Shown here: positions 1-10,507 of the stretch, piece by piece
How the letters are laid out: every line of letters begins with the position of its first letter
Position numbering within the stretch: position 1 is the stretch's first letter
DNA from: Pelecanus crispus
Taxonomy: Eukaryota > Chordata > Aves > Pelecaniformes > Pelecanidae
DNA length: 64,000 nucleotides
Direction: 5' to 3'
Assembly (NCBI RefSeq): GCF_030463565.1
Contig: NC_134643.1
Coordinates: 76,319,721-76,383,720, forward strand
The notes under the pieces: generated by a model
Databases searched by the model: none
Told to the model about the DNA's origin: nothing
The model's input: the letters and a program-made list of their open reading frames with translations, nothing else
Program-made: the position numbers and the translations under genes

Positions 1-3000
1 GTCTGTCTAGGCCCTGAAGGTTGCAGCCATCCTTACTGAAACTTCTCTTTAAGCACATTTCAGCATCACCTTTTTTCTCCTTTGAGGTGGACAGCTGAAC
101 AGATAACATAATCTAGATCTACTGTCAATTCTCAGCTAGTCTCAGAAGCAGAGGGGGACTTCTGATACCTCACAAATTCATGTTTCTCCCTAACAATAGC
201 TAAGGATCATTTGTTATAGGAAGAAAAGATACAGCAACAACATCAACAAGCTTTTTTCTCTCCTCTGCTTTTCTTCCATACACTTCATGCTAGTCTAGAG
301 GGATTATGCCTTGTGAGACCAAATTTATTATGTCCCTCTGTATACGACACATGACCTTCTCATGAACAAGCATCCTTAAACAATGCTAAATTATGAATGA
401 TGGCTTCCTGACAGCAACAGCTCAGATCGAAATTTCAGCAAATGTCAGACATGAGGTCAGAATCTGTTTGAGTTCCCAAGGAAAAGGAACTCTGCTAACA
501 AGGGAAGTGCCTACTTGCTTAAGAGATGTCCTTGAAGTCTGCGTGCATGTGTATGTGCGCATTCCATTGTTACTTCTATACGCGTTTTATTTCCTTTTTA
601 AATAGCGTGCAATAAAATAGGACCCCTCCAGCCACAATATTTTTGGTGTGGCAGTTCTAATACGCAATTGATACTAATCTAGCAAGTCCCTTACTCTTCT
701 GAGTAGCCCTTCTCTATGAGTAAACCCCTTAACTTCAGCTCAGATTGCTCCCATTAGTAAGGACAACTCTTAGAGCCGCAAAGGGGTTCAGGTTCACTGT
801 AGCATGTTCACGGGTAGTTTTCCCTATGGGAGAATTCAGAGAAGCTGCCAAACCCATCTATCTCCAGTAATGTACGTTCATGTGTGCATTGTAGATTTTT
901 TTTCTCTACAGCGTTACAGCTATTCTTCATAACTGATTCCTTGGTTTGGAGGAAGTAGGCTTTATAATCAGAGCTGTTGTAGGCTCTGATGCTTTTTGGT
1001 ACTAAATGTTGCAGTGGTCTGGGCTGGAAACAAATTTCTTTCCCTCTGTTACAACAGGCCAAACCTATTGGACCTGATTGTGCCTAAGGTCAAACCCTTT
1101 AAGGACTGTAATAAACTTATCGTGATTTATGGATGAATCTACTTTTGTTGGAGAAAACACATATATAACATGGTACCAGTTGTGTGAGTATCTGTATTGT
1201 GGGAGTGAGAGGATGATTTGAATGTGCACTGTGAATACATATGTGCTGATTTTGAAAGAAAGCTTCTTGTAGTGCACATTGCAGGAATTTCACCTAGGAT
1301 TGCACTGTACTTCCTTATCTTCACCTTACTGGTGCTCCTGCCCATCCATGTCTTTCACAGGCACATTTACATCTCTTAAAACATGCTAAAGCTGTATCCT
1401 GAAGCCGGTGCTGCATAAAAGAAATCTGGTCTTTATGGCTTTCCCAGCGATACTCTAATGATGTACAGCAGTGATGGCAAAGTTGTCAAAACTTGCCTGT
1501 GCTCCTCCATTTTACGAGAAAAACTTTTTCATGCAAAACCAAAAAGCAAAGTGTCTGTGGCTAATGGCTTTATATGGTCCACGTTGCTTACACTTGCATG
1601 TTTTCACTCATTCTTGTTTCACCTTGTTACCAGCCAACATCACCAGTTGCGTAAAAAGATGTTTGGAAAGTCCTTTCAACACTGCTCATAAGAGAGGTTC
1701 TCTGTTTTAGAGAATGAGATCTGCCCTTGATCAGTAAGATCCTTTTTTCCTGTTTTATGCTTCTTCCTTGTGCATTCTGACTCCTTTCTGCAGCTAGAAA
1801 GATGACTGTAGATGTCATCACAGTAATGATATTATTACAGCATGACAGCTGAGGAACAAAGATGTGGCAAAATTTGTAAGGCAAAGTAATATTTTTTTTT
1901 TTTTCATTTGCCAACTGACAGAGCCAGGTAAAAACAGATTAGCTTTTGGACACCATGCCTTTACAGGAATATGAATTCGATATTGTACTTGGTTGTAGTT
2001 GTAATTCTCCCCCTCCAATAGGATTATATAAAACTGTCTGTCATATCAGGGGCTTCAAATGCTTTATCAGTGAGAATACACATTTGTTGGTGGTTTTAAC
2101 AGAGCTGCAAAGTAAATCCTGATAGGGACAAGCATTATGGGAATTTGCCAACAGGTCTTTGTATGGGCATCTGCGCGTCCATTCATAAAAGCATTCACAT
2201 TGTTTGTGTTATTCTTACAGAGTGAGATTCGGATGTCAGTTTGTCAAACTGTATCAATAGGAGGAGTGCAGAGAAATCAGCCTGTTCAAAGGCGACACCA
2301 CACAAAAGCTGGCCTACAATAGTATCTCAGGCAGGCGATGATTTCTGAACATTTTGCTGTTGTACCTTTGGTCAAAACACATACCAAAGGAGCACGCAGT
2401 ATTTACAGCAGTGGGGAATAAGGGCTGCCATTTGACACTAAATACCAGTTGGGTTTTTTTTTTCAGTTCCCTCCTCCCTTAGAAAACAAATCCACTCTTC
2501 ACATAGACTCTGCTAATGGAGCATGAAATACTTGCAGAACTGAGGGCACAGCGTAAAGCAAGGTATTTCAGTCAGGTGGTACCTGAGTGCATTTGCAAAA
2601 TAACAGATTTACCTTGTAGGTATACGGCATGATGGTGCTTTTCATCAACTGAAAGGAAGCCGTAGCCTGAAAGCTGATTCCAATGCAACTCCTCTGCTAA
2701 ATTTGGCAGAGCAGAAAGTGAGTGGGATGCTGAAGTGGAGGGGAAAAGCCCTGTTATTTTGGAAGTGAGAGGGCTTGAAAGGGAGCAAACACAGAGTACC
2801 AAAGGATGCATGTAGGAGTACGGGATTCTCTAAATGAAAGCAGGCAAATACTGGATTTCTGGAAGGACGTGGCTCAGGTCTTTGTGCGTGTTTTGGGCTG
2901 CGGGAGTAAGAGAAAGAGGAGGACCTGCTTCACAGCGCATGGAGAAGGTCCTTGCCCTGCTCTCCCAAGCTGCAGCGGCAGTGGGAAGCTGCTGAGCAGA

Positions 3001-5374
3001 GCGGCAGTGGCGGGGCAGGGTTACAGCCGGCTGCAGGATGTACCCACCCGCTGAGAAGGAAAAGCCTTGGCGTGGCTCTACGCTTGGCCTGCCTGTGGCA
3101 AACAGGCAATAGAACACGGGACAAGAGCATTTTAGAGTGAAAGTGGGAACGCCACAACACTGTTTTTTCTTTCTCATCAGTGAGGAGTCACTCTATTTCT
3201 TCTCAGCGGTTAAAACGCATGTTATTCTGTGTTCTCACTCATTGCTTTTCTCTGTGCAGCTTTTTAAAGGCATCTCAATAACAATTTTTTTTTTTTTTCC
3301 CTGTAGTTGAGCTGCAGATGAACCGTGCTCAGAATAGCTAGCCTTTCTGGCTGGGGATCTTATGTGGGACCAAAATAATGAAGATGAGGTTAAATCTCTC
3401 CACTCAAGTTCTCACTAAAATGGAGTACAACAGAGAAGAATCGTGCCTGAATTTCAATTTTCTGCTTCAATTTAAAGACATGGATTGTTGATCACTACAT
3501 CCCTACATCTTCTCAACGATTGCAAACTGTCACTGAAATACTGAAGAGTATTTGCTTGTAAGCAAGATTTATGTTTGGCAGTTTATTCTTACCTTCCTTT
3601 TATTCTCCACCTGAAACTGTTATCCTCAGTGGCAAGCATCGGTACACTTCTCTTCAGGGCTCACTGACGGAGGGAAAGGACAGAGACTGATAACGCTGCC
3701 TAGAAACAGATTTGACTATAGAGTAAAAGACCTGGCTTTGAGCTTGTCCTGGTGTAGCTGTAATTTCCACCTGTACGAGAGCAGAACGAGGCCAGGCATT
3801 TTCAGTTCTCCACGACACGTCAGTAGCAACATAACAAGCTCTGCCTCATCTCAGTCTTGATCCACCCGGCTCCTTGCAGGCAGCAGGCAGGACACCGTGA
3901 TGGAGCTACTGCCATGGCACGAGACAGACCATGGACTGCTACAAATTTAGGGAACAGCCTGGGGGCTTCATGCTGAAATAGATTCGGAAGAAGAAGAGGA
4001 AAGGCATAGGAGTATCTCACAGGTTCACAAATAAAAGCTATCCCAAAATCTTGTGTCTCATTGTGCAAGAGTAAAAGCCCTTTATTAAAGAAATAATCCC
4101 TCCCTATGTTACTTGGGGAGGGATTACATTACTGAAGAAATTAACAAGTAAATGTATTGGGTTTATTTTGACTGACTTCATTGCAAGCAGTTTCAACAGT
4201 GACAGAATAACAGTCATTCCTACTTTCTCTTGTTCTTTTCCACTTTCTGGTTTCCCAAGCAACACTGAGCCCCTGGTTTGTCTCTCTTCTCAGCTAAAGG
4301 TGAGCAAAGAGGCAGAATTTAATTTGGGGTACAGTTTTGCACATTTCAATCCTTTTTTCCCCACTTTTTATGAGTCTAGCTAACTGTGTTTTGAATTAGT
4401 CTCCAGAGATTGAATGCTTCTGCTTGTTTTTAATAGAGGTAACTGATTAAGTTTTGGTTTATTTTACTGTTGGTAAATAGCTTCCTCACCAAAATGAAAC
4501 TATTTATCCTTTTCAATTTTTTTTTTTTTTTGTCAGATGTTGGTCAAAATGCCTTCCTCAATTTCTTTTCCCATTTTGTCCAGAGAAAACAGTTCTAATG
4601 CTCTAGACAGCTCTAGCACATCAGATATGAATGAAAACAATATTTCTTACGCAATTACAAGTTCCTGCCTTTTTTTTTATTCATCAGACATCATCATGTT
4701 GATATTCTTTCTGTCAGTGTATATTTCTACACAGCAACACACTAGGAAAGAATGTTTTTCCTTCTCTCAAGTACCAAAAGCACATCGAGATTTCCAAGCT
4801 TATATTTTACTGAGAACTCAGTAGTATCTGTTTGGGATCTCTAGCTGAAAATGCTGTATAAACAGCCAGCTAGTATTTATGATTATTTTATTGCTACCTT
4901 ATGGCCAGGACATATTAAACTAACTGTGTCAACTTCCTTCACGCTTTCCTTCCTTCACCCAGAACTTTTGTCAAAGCTTCTTTCAAGAGTTAGTCCAGGG
5001 GAGGTTCTGGACATTTGGAGAAAGAGCCATGGAATTTGGAGTCGTCTATTTTCAAACTCAAAAGTTGTTTAACTGAATCTCTAATTGCTATGGTGAGAAT
5101 CTTAAAACACAGATATTTCTTTTGCTGCCCTTTGCTGGGTGACCAGCTACTGACATTCATCACTGTGCTTCGGACTTTTCTAGTAGATGAGCTCGGTACT
5201 ACTTCCCTCCCCATCACCCGCCATGGTCAACACTTCGTTGACATGCCTCGAGTCAGGCAGAGGCTACCCTTTGTCTTGAAAGGCCCTCAATGACTCCTTG
5301 CTACCTTGGGTCTCCCAAGTTTAAAGTGCTCAAAGGCTGACAGTGCCTGAAGTAGCCAAGACTGTGTGCTCCTG
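1..5374. other. Intergenic sequence upstream of ST8SIA1, no gene seen
   Basis: This stretch has ordinary AT-leaning bird intergenic composition with short poly-T runs (for example near 1892, 3283 and 4517). All open frames on both strands are under about 115 codons, overlap one another in several frames, and show no recognisable domain, splice-flanked exon or codon bias. In mammals the neighbour upstream of ST8SIA1 is C2CD5. I see no piece of it here, so if synteny holds its 3' end lies to the left of the window. Distal enhancers could be present but cannot be identified by reading. Confidence 0.6.
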
Positions 5375-5942
5375 TGTCCTGGTTTCGGCTGGGATAGAGT
5401 TAATTTTCTTCCTAGCAGCAGGCATAGTGCTGTGTTTTGGGTTTAGTATGAGAATAATGCTGATAGCACACTGATGTTTTAGTTGTTGCTAAGTACTGCT
5501 TAAGCTGGTCAAGGACTCTTTCAGCTTCCCATGCTCTGCCAGGTGCACAAGAAACTGGGAGGGGGCACAGCCAGAATAGTTGATCCAAACTGACCAAAGG
5601 GCTATTCCGTACCATATGACATCATGCTCAGCATATAAACTGGGGGGTGGTTGGCCGGGTGGCAGGGATCGCGGCTTGGGAACTGTCTGGGTATCAGTCG
5701 GCGGGTGGTGAGCAATTGCATTGTGCATCACTTGCTTTGTATATCATTATTATTATCATTATTATACTGTTACTATTATCATTACTATTTTACTTTATTT
5801 CAATTATTAAACTGTTCTTATCTCAACCCAGGAGTGTTTCTCACTCTTACTCCTCCGATTCTCTCCCCCATCCCATCGGGGTAGGGGGAGTGAGCGAGCG
5901 GCTGCGTGGTGCTTAGTTGCTGGCTGGGGCTAAACCATGACG
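5375..5942 (+). mobile_element. Solo LTR, ERVL-type (copy 1)
   Basis: This is a 568-bp LTR flanked by a 5-bp target-site duplication, TCCTG, at 5370-5374 and 5943-5947. It begins TGTCCTGGTTTCGGCTGG. Its last bases read ATGACG where the second copy has CACAACA, so the canonical terminal CA appears mutated to CG. The + orientation follows from a TATAAA box at 5634-5639 and an ATTAAA polyadenylation signal at 5806-5811. An ATT/ATC-rich simple repeat precedes the poly(A) signal, and the R/U5 side ends in a CG-bearing segment before the terminal inverted repeat (start TGGTTTCGGC, end complement TGGTTTAGCC). No internal retroviral sequence follows, so it is a solo LTR left by recombination. A 5-bp duplication is typical of class III (ERVL) elements. 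It is about 94% identical by eye to 62583-63152 and lies about 1.6-2.1 kb upstream of the ST8SIA1 start codon. Confidence 0.88.
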
Positions 5943-6639
5943 TCCTGAAAGTCTGGAAAGCAGCTGGCTACGAACTCATACAAAACTCTTCCTAGGGTTT
6001 TGAGGGTGCCCGCAGAGTTTCTCAATGGGTCTGACAGGTGTGCCTGGAAATGCTGAACACAAACGGATGGTACCAGCCCAGGCTGAATTTGCCTTTTATG
6101 CGCTAGCCAGGGACTAGAGACCGGGCTCTGGAAGCGGGGACTGCCTCAAATCCTCTCTGAGAGAAGATGAAGACGTCTCCCATGTCTCAGCCTACCTGAT
6201 TACCGCGGAGAGGTGCTTTCTGCTGCTGGAGTCACTGCGTTGGCATGAGATGATCGCACTCGCTGCTGACTGAGGAGGGCTGAGGGCCACGCACGCGGCA
6301 GGCGTGGGGTTCCCGCCGGGAAGCCTAACCTGGCGTTGCCGCAGGTGTGCAAGGCTCACGCTGCTGCTTCTTGCCTTGTGGGCGGCCTCTCTGCCCACTC
6401 TCCTACACACCGGGCACTTCAGCGATAACCCCAGCCCGGGGTGGGGTGCCCCATCAACCACCCACGCCCCACCCGAGGGTATAATCCCCAGTGTATTTCT
6501 TCAAAGACCCACCCGAGCCGGTGGGTACGCGCTGACACAGAGCTGCTGCTTTGGCAAGGGTGCTGCGGGCTGGAGCACGCTCCCCTTTTAGGTTTGCCCT
6601 ACCCGCCCCGTTTGCTGCGTTCTCCAAGCAGTACCTTCG
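5943..6639. other. Promoter-proximal flank between LTR and CpG island
   Basis: GC content rises gradually through this roughly 700-bp interval into the CpG island. No recognisable coding exon, repeat or RNA gene was found. The open frames here (up to about 95 codons) overlap in several frames and have no domain signature. It may hold proximal regulatory elements of ST8SIA1, but nothing specific can be called by eye. Confidence 0.45.
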
Positions 6640-7251
6640 CGGGATGTACCGTGACCCGGCGGGCACGGTGATCCCGGCTCCCAGGCTCCTGACCTGAAGC
6701 CGGCTCTGACCGCGGGGGACCCGTCAGGCGCGAAGCGCTCCCGTACGCCCCGCAGGGAAGCGCGGAGCGGGGCCGGTGCGGGGAGGGGAGCGGGGGCCGG
6801 GGGGGGCCGGGGCGGGGGCCGGTGTCCGCCAGGGCGCGCTGGAGGGCGGCGCGGCCGCCGCCGGGGCCCGCGGCTGCCGGGGGAGACGGGGGGGGCCCGG
6901 CGGCGCTGCCCGGAGGGGCGAGCCCGGGGCCGGCACCTCCCGCCCTCCGCCGCGGCTGGGCCGCTGCCCGCGGGTCAGGCGGGGGCGGGAGGCCGGGGCG
7001 CGGGGCCGCGGCGGCGGAGCGGAGCCCCCCAGCAGCCGGTTCTCCGGCCGCCGTTCCCCTCCCTCCCTCCCTCCCTCCCCCGGCGGCTGGGGGGCGGGCG
7101 GCGGGGCCCCCCGCGGCCGGGGCGGGGTGGAAATTTACCGGGGTCGTCCGCAGCGCGGCGGCGAGCGAGGAGAGCGGGGCGGCGGGAGGCGGAGGGAGGC
7201 GGAGGGCGGGGAGCGGCGGAGCATCGCCTGGCGGGGAACGCGAGGGACCAA

Positions 7252-7431
7252 ATGACTGTGAGGAAGGGCGGCAGCCGCCACCGCCGAGAGAGGAGCCGGC
7301 CGCGGCGCAGCGGCAGCAGCCCCGGCAGCAGCCCCGACGCCCGCGGGGCCCGGCTGGCCCCCGGCTGGCCCCCGGCCGGCTGGGCGGCGATGGCGGCGGG
7401 CGGCGGGCGGCGGGCGGGCCGCCGGGCTTAG
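7252..7431 (+). other. Upstream ORF, 59 codons, in the likely ST8SIA1 leader
   Basis: An ATG at 7252 opens a frame that closes at TAG 7429-7431, 80 bases before the first main start. It is in a different frame from the ST8SIA1 coding sequence. The predicted peptide is rich in Arg, Gly, Pro and Ala, as any frame in this GC-rich segment would be, so nothing suggests a conserved product. It can affect translation only if transcription starts upstream of 7252, which is unknown. Confidence 0.35.
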
Positions 7432-7497
7432 GGCGCGGGCGGCGGCGGCGGCGGCGGCGGGGGGGCTGAGGCGGGACCCCCGCCCGCGGGGCGCCGC

Positions 7498-7512
7498 ATG
7501 GAGCGGGCCTGA
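7498..7512 (+). other. Four-codon uORF overlapping the first ST8SIA1 start (TGATG)
   Basis: ATG GAG CGG GCC TGA reads Met-Glu-Arg-Ala-stop. The A of the stop codon is the A of the ATG at 7512, giving a TGATG stop-start overlap. The uORF start has C at -3 but G at +4, so its context is intermediate. Such an overlap could allow termination-coupled reinitiation at 7512 or nearby, or reduce use of that start. The arrangement is read directly; any regulatory effect is inference. Confidence 0.5.
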
Positions 7513-7750
7513 TGCCGGAGCGCGGCCCGGCGCCGCGGCGGCGCTGCGGGAGGAGGATGGCGGGGCTGGCGTGGAAGTGGCCGCGCACCCGCCTGCCCGT
7601 GGGGGCCAGCGCCCTGGGCGTCTTCGTCCTCTGCTGGCTCTACGTCTTCCCCGTCTACCGGCTGCCCGACGAGAAGGAGATCGTGCAGGGGGTGCTGCTG
7701 CAGCAGGGCAAGGCGTGGAGGAGGAACCAGACTGCGGTCGCCCTGTTCAG
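7512..7750 (+). CDS. ST8SIA1: ST8SIA1 exon 1 (alpha-2,8-sialyltransferase 1, GD3 synthase), 5' coding part
   Basis: The enzyme is a Golgi type II membrane glycosyltransferase that adds alpha-2,8-linked sialic acid to GM3 to make GD3, the entry to b-series gangliosides. The exon encodes 79 full codons and two bases of an Arg codon, then donor GTAGCG at 7751. Residues 1-30 form a basic cytoplasmic tail. About 31-50 (GASALGVFVLCWLYVFPVYR) form the signal anchor, followed by stem sequence LPDEKEIVQG and an N-glycosylation sequon NQT at Asn72. The tail, anchor and stem match my recollection of mammalian ST8SIA1 nearly residue for residue. The bird protein appears to have one extra Leu in the stem (GVLLQQG). 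Two in-frame starts exist: Met1 at 7512 (weak context, C at -3 and C at +4) and Met16 at 7557 (strong context, A at -3 and G at +4). The longer and shorter human forms begin at equivalent positions, so I annotate from 7512 but expect much product from 7557. Only the 5' end of the gene is in the window. Confidence 0.95.
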
Positions 7751-10469
7751 GTAGCGCCGTGCGCGGCCCAAGGGCAGCCGGGGACGGGCGGCCGGGGGCC
7801 GGGCAGCCGCACGAAGCCAGCGGGCAGCCGGGCGGCGAGAGCCCAGCCGGGCGCCCGCCCCGCCCCGCCAAGCCCCAAACTTTGGGGTTTTTTTTTCCCC
7901 CCTCCCCGACCCTGTGTTTTCTCCCAGCGGGCCAGGGGCAGGCAGGGCCCCTCTTGCCCAGCAAAACTTTTTGGGTGGCTCTGTTTGCTGCGGGGAGGAG
8001 AAGGGGCTCGGCGCGGGGGATGGAGGCGTATTTCTCCTCGCAGGGCAATAAGCCCACCTTGGATGCCTTTCCTAGGAGGGCTGAGGTTTCTGAGGCTTGC
8101 CGCCTTGCCTGCGCAATAGGATGCTTCTGGCTTCCTGGAGAACAGCTGCACCGGCAGCCCCTCTGGCTGCTAACAAAGCAAGGGGCTGGGAGCCCCGCTT
8201 CGCTTACTGCTTGTGACTGCCTGCCCGCTGAAAAAAGAAAGCTGAGCTTGTGCATCTCCCCGGGACGCGCAAGGGAAGGCTTGCGTGGATGTTCATTCGT
8301 GTCAGCGTCCTCGCTCCGAGGAACACTTTGGAAGCTCCGCGCTGGTCCCTGGCTCTCTGCAGTTTATTATAGAAACCACGTGGAAAGGCACCTTTTCTCT
8401 CTTCTTTTCTTCTGACGTGGCTGGGAAATGGCGATAATCCTTGGAGCCCCCTTCACCTTCCCCAGCTGCACAGGAGAGGAGGAATGTTGCAGTCAGGGTG
8501 CCACATCCGATCGCGGTGGAGAACCAGGTCCCTGCAGCAGGGAGGATTTTTTTGAATGACCCTGGCTTAAAAGCGTGTGCAGTGGAGATTTGCATCCCCT
8601 TGAAAATTTCTCACATGTCTGAGTAAAATACAGACAATTGGAAGAGAGGCCGATTTCCCTCCCTTTCCTGGAGGGAAGCTGGGTTTTCTCCCTATTCTCT
8701 AAGTACTGAATGAAAGGTCAGAGTGAGTGGTAATCAAACTGCCTGCAAAAAGGCGTTCTTTTTTTAGTAAATGCTAGAACAAATCAGATCCAAATTCCAA
8801 GGGATGACTTCTTGGCTTTTTTTAAAGTGGTGTGCAGCTTTATTTAATGTTCTTCAATATTTTTTGAATGCAACTCAACTTGCATTTGTCATGAACGGGA
8901 GCCAGTGTGTAATCGCTTAGTACCTTGTCTGCTGGGATAACAGAAACTTTGCAGTTCTTCAAAAGCACGTTCTTGCTTTAGCCCCTGAAGCTAGCAGAAA
9001 ATATAAGCAAGGAGAGGTGATAAGTGTGTGTGTGTTAATATCATCTCATTGGGTAGGCCTGGAAGAAGTCCTCCCTTTAATACAGAGCTAGCAATAAGGT
9101 AGCAATGCAGGATCCTTTTCCTAAAACACTAACACTAGAAACTAGGTTGGTCTTCTCAGATAATAATCCATCTTAATCCTATTGTGCCACGGATTCCCAT
9201 TTTTGGTGGCAGATGAATCCAGATTTGTAAAAAATTGCCCTGATAGGTGATGCAGGAAAGAGTTCGATGTATAATTTTTCATGTTTATAAACCAAACATT
9301 GTTTGAAGACTGATAATGCTGCTGCAGCCTCAGTTTAAAAAACGGGTTTTAGACCATTTCCACCACATGGTTTAGTAACAAAAACTCCGCGTGGCTTCTC
9401 AAGTATTTCACTTGCCCATATGTTTTTCCACTCCCTAAGCATAGTGATTATCTCAGAGATGCTATAGAAGAGAGTCTCTTGCAATAAAAGGAGCTATTGT
9501 TTCTTGTCTGTGTCTCTTGATGAGTTGGTGCAGTGCTAAATACAATGAGCTTTAACTCCATCTGCTTCAAAAATAAAGTTGTAGGAGAAATGTATACTGG
9601 AGATATGTAGTGAGCATACCATAATATTCAAATAATTGTGACGTAGAACTCTACTTTTGCTGCGTAAATTTGCTTCTCTTAATATTGGTAGAAGGTTATG
9701 AAATTGAAGTCCGTGTCAGGTAAGCTGCTGTATATTGCGAGGTGATTAACAGAAACAATATCCCGCTCTTTGCTATGGTCCTGCTGGCTCTATGCAAGAG
9801 CACTGTAAAAGCTCAAAGTTTCAGTTTCTACTGTAAACTGCCTATGAATGCGAGTCTCTGTTTTAACAGGAAGGAGGTATAGAGCTTCACACAAATCCTG
9901 CACACAGACTTTGAAGTAATACGGCTTTCTATAATAGCCTAATATTAAGTTGGTTTTAATATATTGTTAATATCTTGTTATTTAAGAATGATGTTAATTG
10001 CCATTCTTCCTAGCCCACCTGCTACATTCTGGTTACCAAACAATTTTGGTTTTACTCAGTTTTGAAGAATAGATTTGAATTTATTTGTGCTAAAAATGTA
10101 TATGAGAAAGTGGAAACTTTCACATTACTGCTTTGTATAATATGGTGGCGTTTGTGGTACTGTACAGGTGTTTGAATAGCCATGTTCTTGCTATGCAGAG
10201 AAAACATCTGATGGTTTCGTATCTTTCTCCACCTATAAACTCGCTGGACTCCTGCTGTTGAGGTAGATTATTGTCCCCGAGTAATTAACTTGATCAAAAC
10301 ATACTTTTCAAACCTCAGAAGTGCTATTCCCCCTTTGCCTTCTGTACCTGGATCAAAGACAACTTCACTAAGTAACTTAGCAAGGTCAATGAAAATGTCT
10401 AGGTTAACTTGGGTTGAATCCTGGCAGCCGAGTGCCAGTAACTCCTCAATCTCCACTGCTCCTTTCTCT

Positions 10470-10507
10470 TCCTCCTCCTCCTCCTCCTCCTCCTCCTCCT
10501 CCTCCTC
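10470..10507. repeat. (TCC)n microsatellite, about 12 units
   Basis: A nearly pure trinucleotide tract of about 38 bases, all pyrimidine on the + strand and GGA/GAG on the other. It creates artificial poly-Glu, poly-Gly and poly-Ser frames that should not be read as proteins. The surrounding CT-rich bases extend the polypyrimidine stretch on the left to about 10461. Confidence 0.95.

Larger units (their letters stand above)
6640..7880 (+). promoter_or_regulatory. ST8SIA1: CpG island promoter and 5' leader of ST8SIA1
   Basis: About 1.2 kb of very GC-rich DNA, dense in CpG, stands in AT-leaning surroundings and covers the upstream region, the 5' leader, all of coding exon 1 and the first part of intron 1. 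GC-box (Sp1-type) motifs are visible at 6809-6818 (GGGGCGGGGG), 6981-6990 (GGGGGCGGGA) and 7119-7128 (GGGGCGGGGT). I see no TATA box at a plausible place, which fits a dispersed CpG-island promoter. The transcription start cannot be fixed from sequence; it probably lies between about 6800 and 7300. Long open frames on both strands here are a by-product of GC richness. Confidence 0.8.

Noticed and set aside
5489..5731. Similar 80- and 96-codon frames found in both LTR copies (also at 62651-62941) as a conserved protein
   Set aside because: They are similar only because the LTRs are copies of each other. They lie antisense across U3/R regulatory sequence and differ by frame-neutral and non-neutral changes alike.
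6822..7469. 215-codon + strand open frame overlapping the 5' leader
   Set aside because: It has the same GC-driven composition and overlaps other long frames. It is not in the frame of ST8SIA1 and has no family similarity.
6599..7588. 329-codon open frame on the - strand across the CpG island
   Set aside because: Low-complexity Pro/Arg/Ala/Gly frame opposite the ST8SIA1 promoter and exon 1. GC-rich DNA lacks stop codons in several frames at once, and no domain is visible.
7428..8255. 275-codon - strand frame over exon 1 and the start of intron 1
   Set aside because: It is the antisense shadow of exon 1 plus GC-rich intron; it carries a poly-Pro C-terminus and no recognisable domain.
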